DNA of 34,415 bases, taken from Synergistaceae bacterium (lineage in GTDB: Bacteria; Synergistota; Synergistia; Synergistales; Synergistaceae). The notes beneath the pieces are model-generated. The model did not search any database and had not been told where the DNA came from. It saw only the letters and a program-made list of their open reading frames with translations. Below, in pieces: positions 34,201-34,415 of this stretch. The DNA lies in the NCBI GenBank assembly GCA_030523725.1, contig JAUNHV010000012.1, positions 1-34,415 of the forward strand, in the 5' to 3' direction. The position numbers and the translations under genes were made by a program. Numbering within the stretch: position 1 is the first letter of the stretch; each line of letters opens with the position of its first letter.

Positions 34201-34415
34201 CCCGATGTCCATCCTACTCTTCCACAAACCTTTGCTAGTAAACAGCTTTTTTGTGGCATAATTTGGCTCTAGTGCAAAGCCTTTCGTAGCTCCAGGGCGA
34301 AGGAGCGACCTAACAGGTCGTGACTAAGCACTGAGCAAGAAGGGCGAAGCAATAGGGACTAAGGATGCCACAAAAAACGGCGGTGAGATGCTTAACTGCT
34401 AGTTCGGAATGAGAC
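34201..34415 (-). rRNA. rrf: 5S rRNA, 5' end beyond the window, with a 131-nt internal insert
   Basis: Read leftward, the window edge starts with CATTCCGAACTAGCAGTTAAGC, the universal CCGAAC...AGTTAAGC core of 5S rRNA, cut here by an insert. The conserved distal part resumes with AAGGTTTGTGGAAGAGTAGG and ends with the 3' helix strand GGACATCGGGA. Removing the insert leaves 84 visible nt, and roughly 33 nt should lie outside the window, giving the normal ~117 nt. The gene is probably the last of an rRNA operon entering from the right, and a terminator follows it. Whether this copy is functional cannot be told. Confidence 0.85.
34247..34377 (-). other. Structured insert within 5S rRNA (expansion segment or intervening sequence)
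   Basis: 131 nt bounded by perfect 13-nt inverted repeats (TTTTTTGTGGCAT and ATGCCACAAAAAA). It lies between the helix strand CACCGCCG and the segment leading into the GAGTAGG arm, close to loop A. Inside, read leftward, GCTCAGTGC pairs with GCACTAGAGC (one bulged A). This stem encloses two hairpins: CGACCT/AGGTCG with loop GTT, and GCTCC/GGAGC. The result is a terminal stem carrying a branched domain. No open frame or target-site duplication was seen. Confidence 0.8.

Noticed and set aside
34247-34377. Insertion sequence in the 5S gene
   Set aside because: Too short to encode a transposase, no target-site duplication, and its interior folds like an RNA domain.

Overview
The window reads as a low-GC bacterium with a Gram-negative (diderm) envelope. 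Two secreted proteins end in autotransporter beta-barrels, and there are exported thioredoxin-, flavodoxin- and serpin-type proteins and a DegP protease. The autotransporter barrel signature (KRLGDLR), the DUF6273-like domain and the AT-rich, Firmicute-like promoters and ribosome binding sites point to a diderm Bacillota such as Negativicutes. Synergistota is not excluded; this placement is inference. Both window ends cut through features: the first gene lacks its start, and the last feature is a 5S rRNA gene without its 5' end.

Layout. 1-8613: a giant autotransporter with a DUF6273-like head, Pmp-like GGAI repeats and long internal duplications, followed by a 127-bp hairpin. 8871-12442 (+): homoserine O-acyltransferase (metA), a class II Fic protein overlapping a malic enzyme, and an exported flavodoxin-like protein, closed by a terminator. 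12667-17842 (+): a tight run of glmS, a small membrane protein, a GIY-YIG protein, argG, a DUF3006-like protein, a gpt-like phosphoribosyltransferase and gpmA. It meets the leftward genes at a 21-bp-stem bidirectional terminator. 17899-25641 (-): rarA, a secreted serpin, a umuC-type polymerase, ccdA, an exported thioredoxin, a small MscS channel, and degP/htrA.

25758-34415 looks accessory. Two DUF4143-type AAA ATPases flank a 1.36-kb gap and a second autotransporter. The gap holds palindromic repeats, a possible gene remnant, and a short transcription unit for a Phe-rich 28-residue peptide. The autotransporter shares its barrel and 3' hairpin with the first one. A nucleotidyltransferase gene follows. 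The window ends in a leftward 5S rRNA gene interrupted by a 131-nt insert bounded by 13-nt perfect inverted repeats, which folds on paper into a multi-branched domain.

How the parts fit. The core genes cover methionine, arginine and amino-sugar synthesis, glycolysis, purine salvage and replication repair. The envelope genes form a surface and periplasm set: adhesin-like autotransporters, a DegP quality-control protease, thiol transfer by CcdA with thioredoxin, and a serpin whose reactive loop resembles that of alpha-1-antitrypsin. Together they suggest a host-associated, probably anaerobic lifestyle. The strongest candidates for something new are the interrupted 5S rRNA, the serpin loop, and the peptide-encoding leader unit before the second autotransporter.
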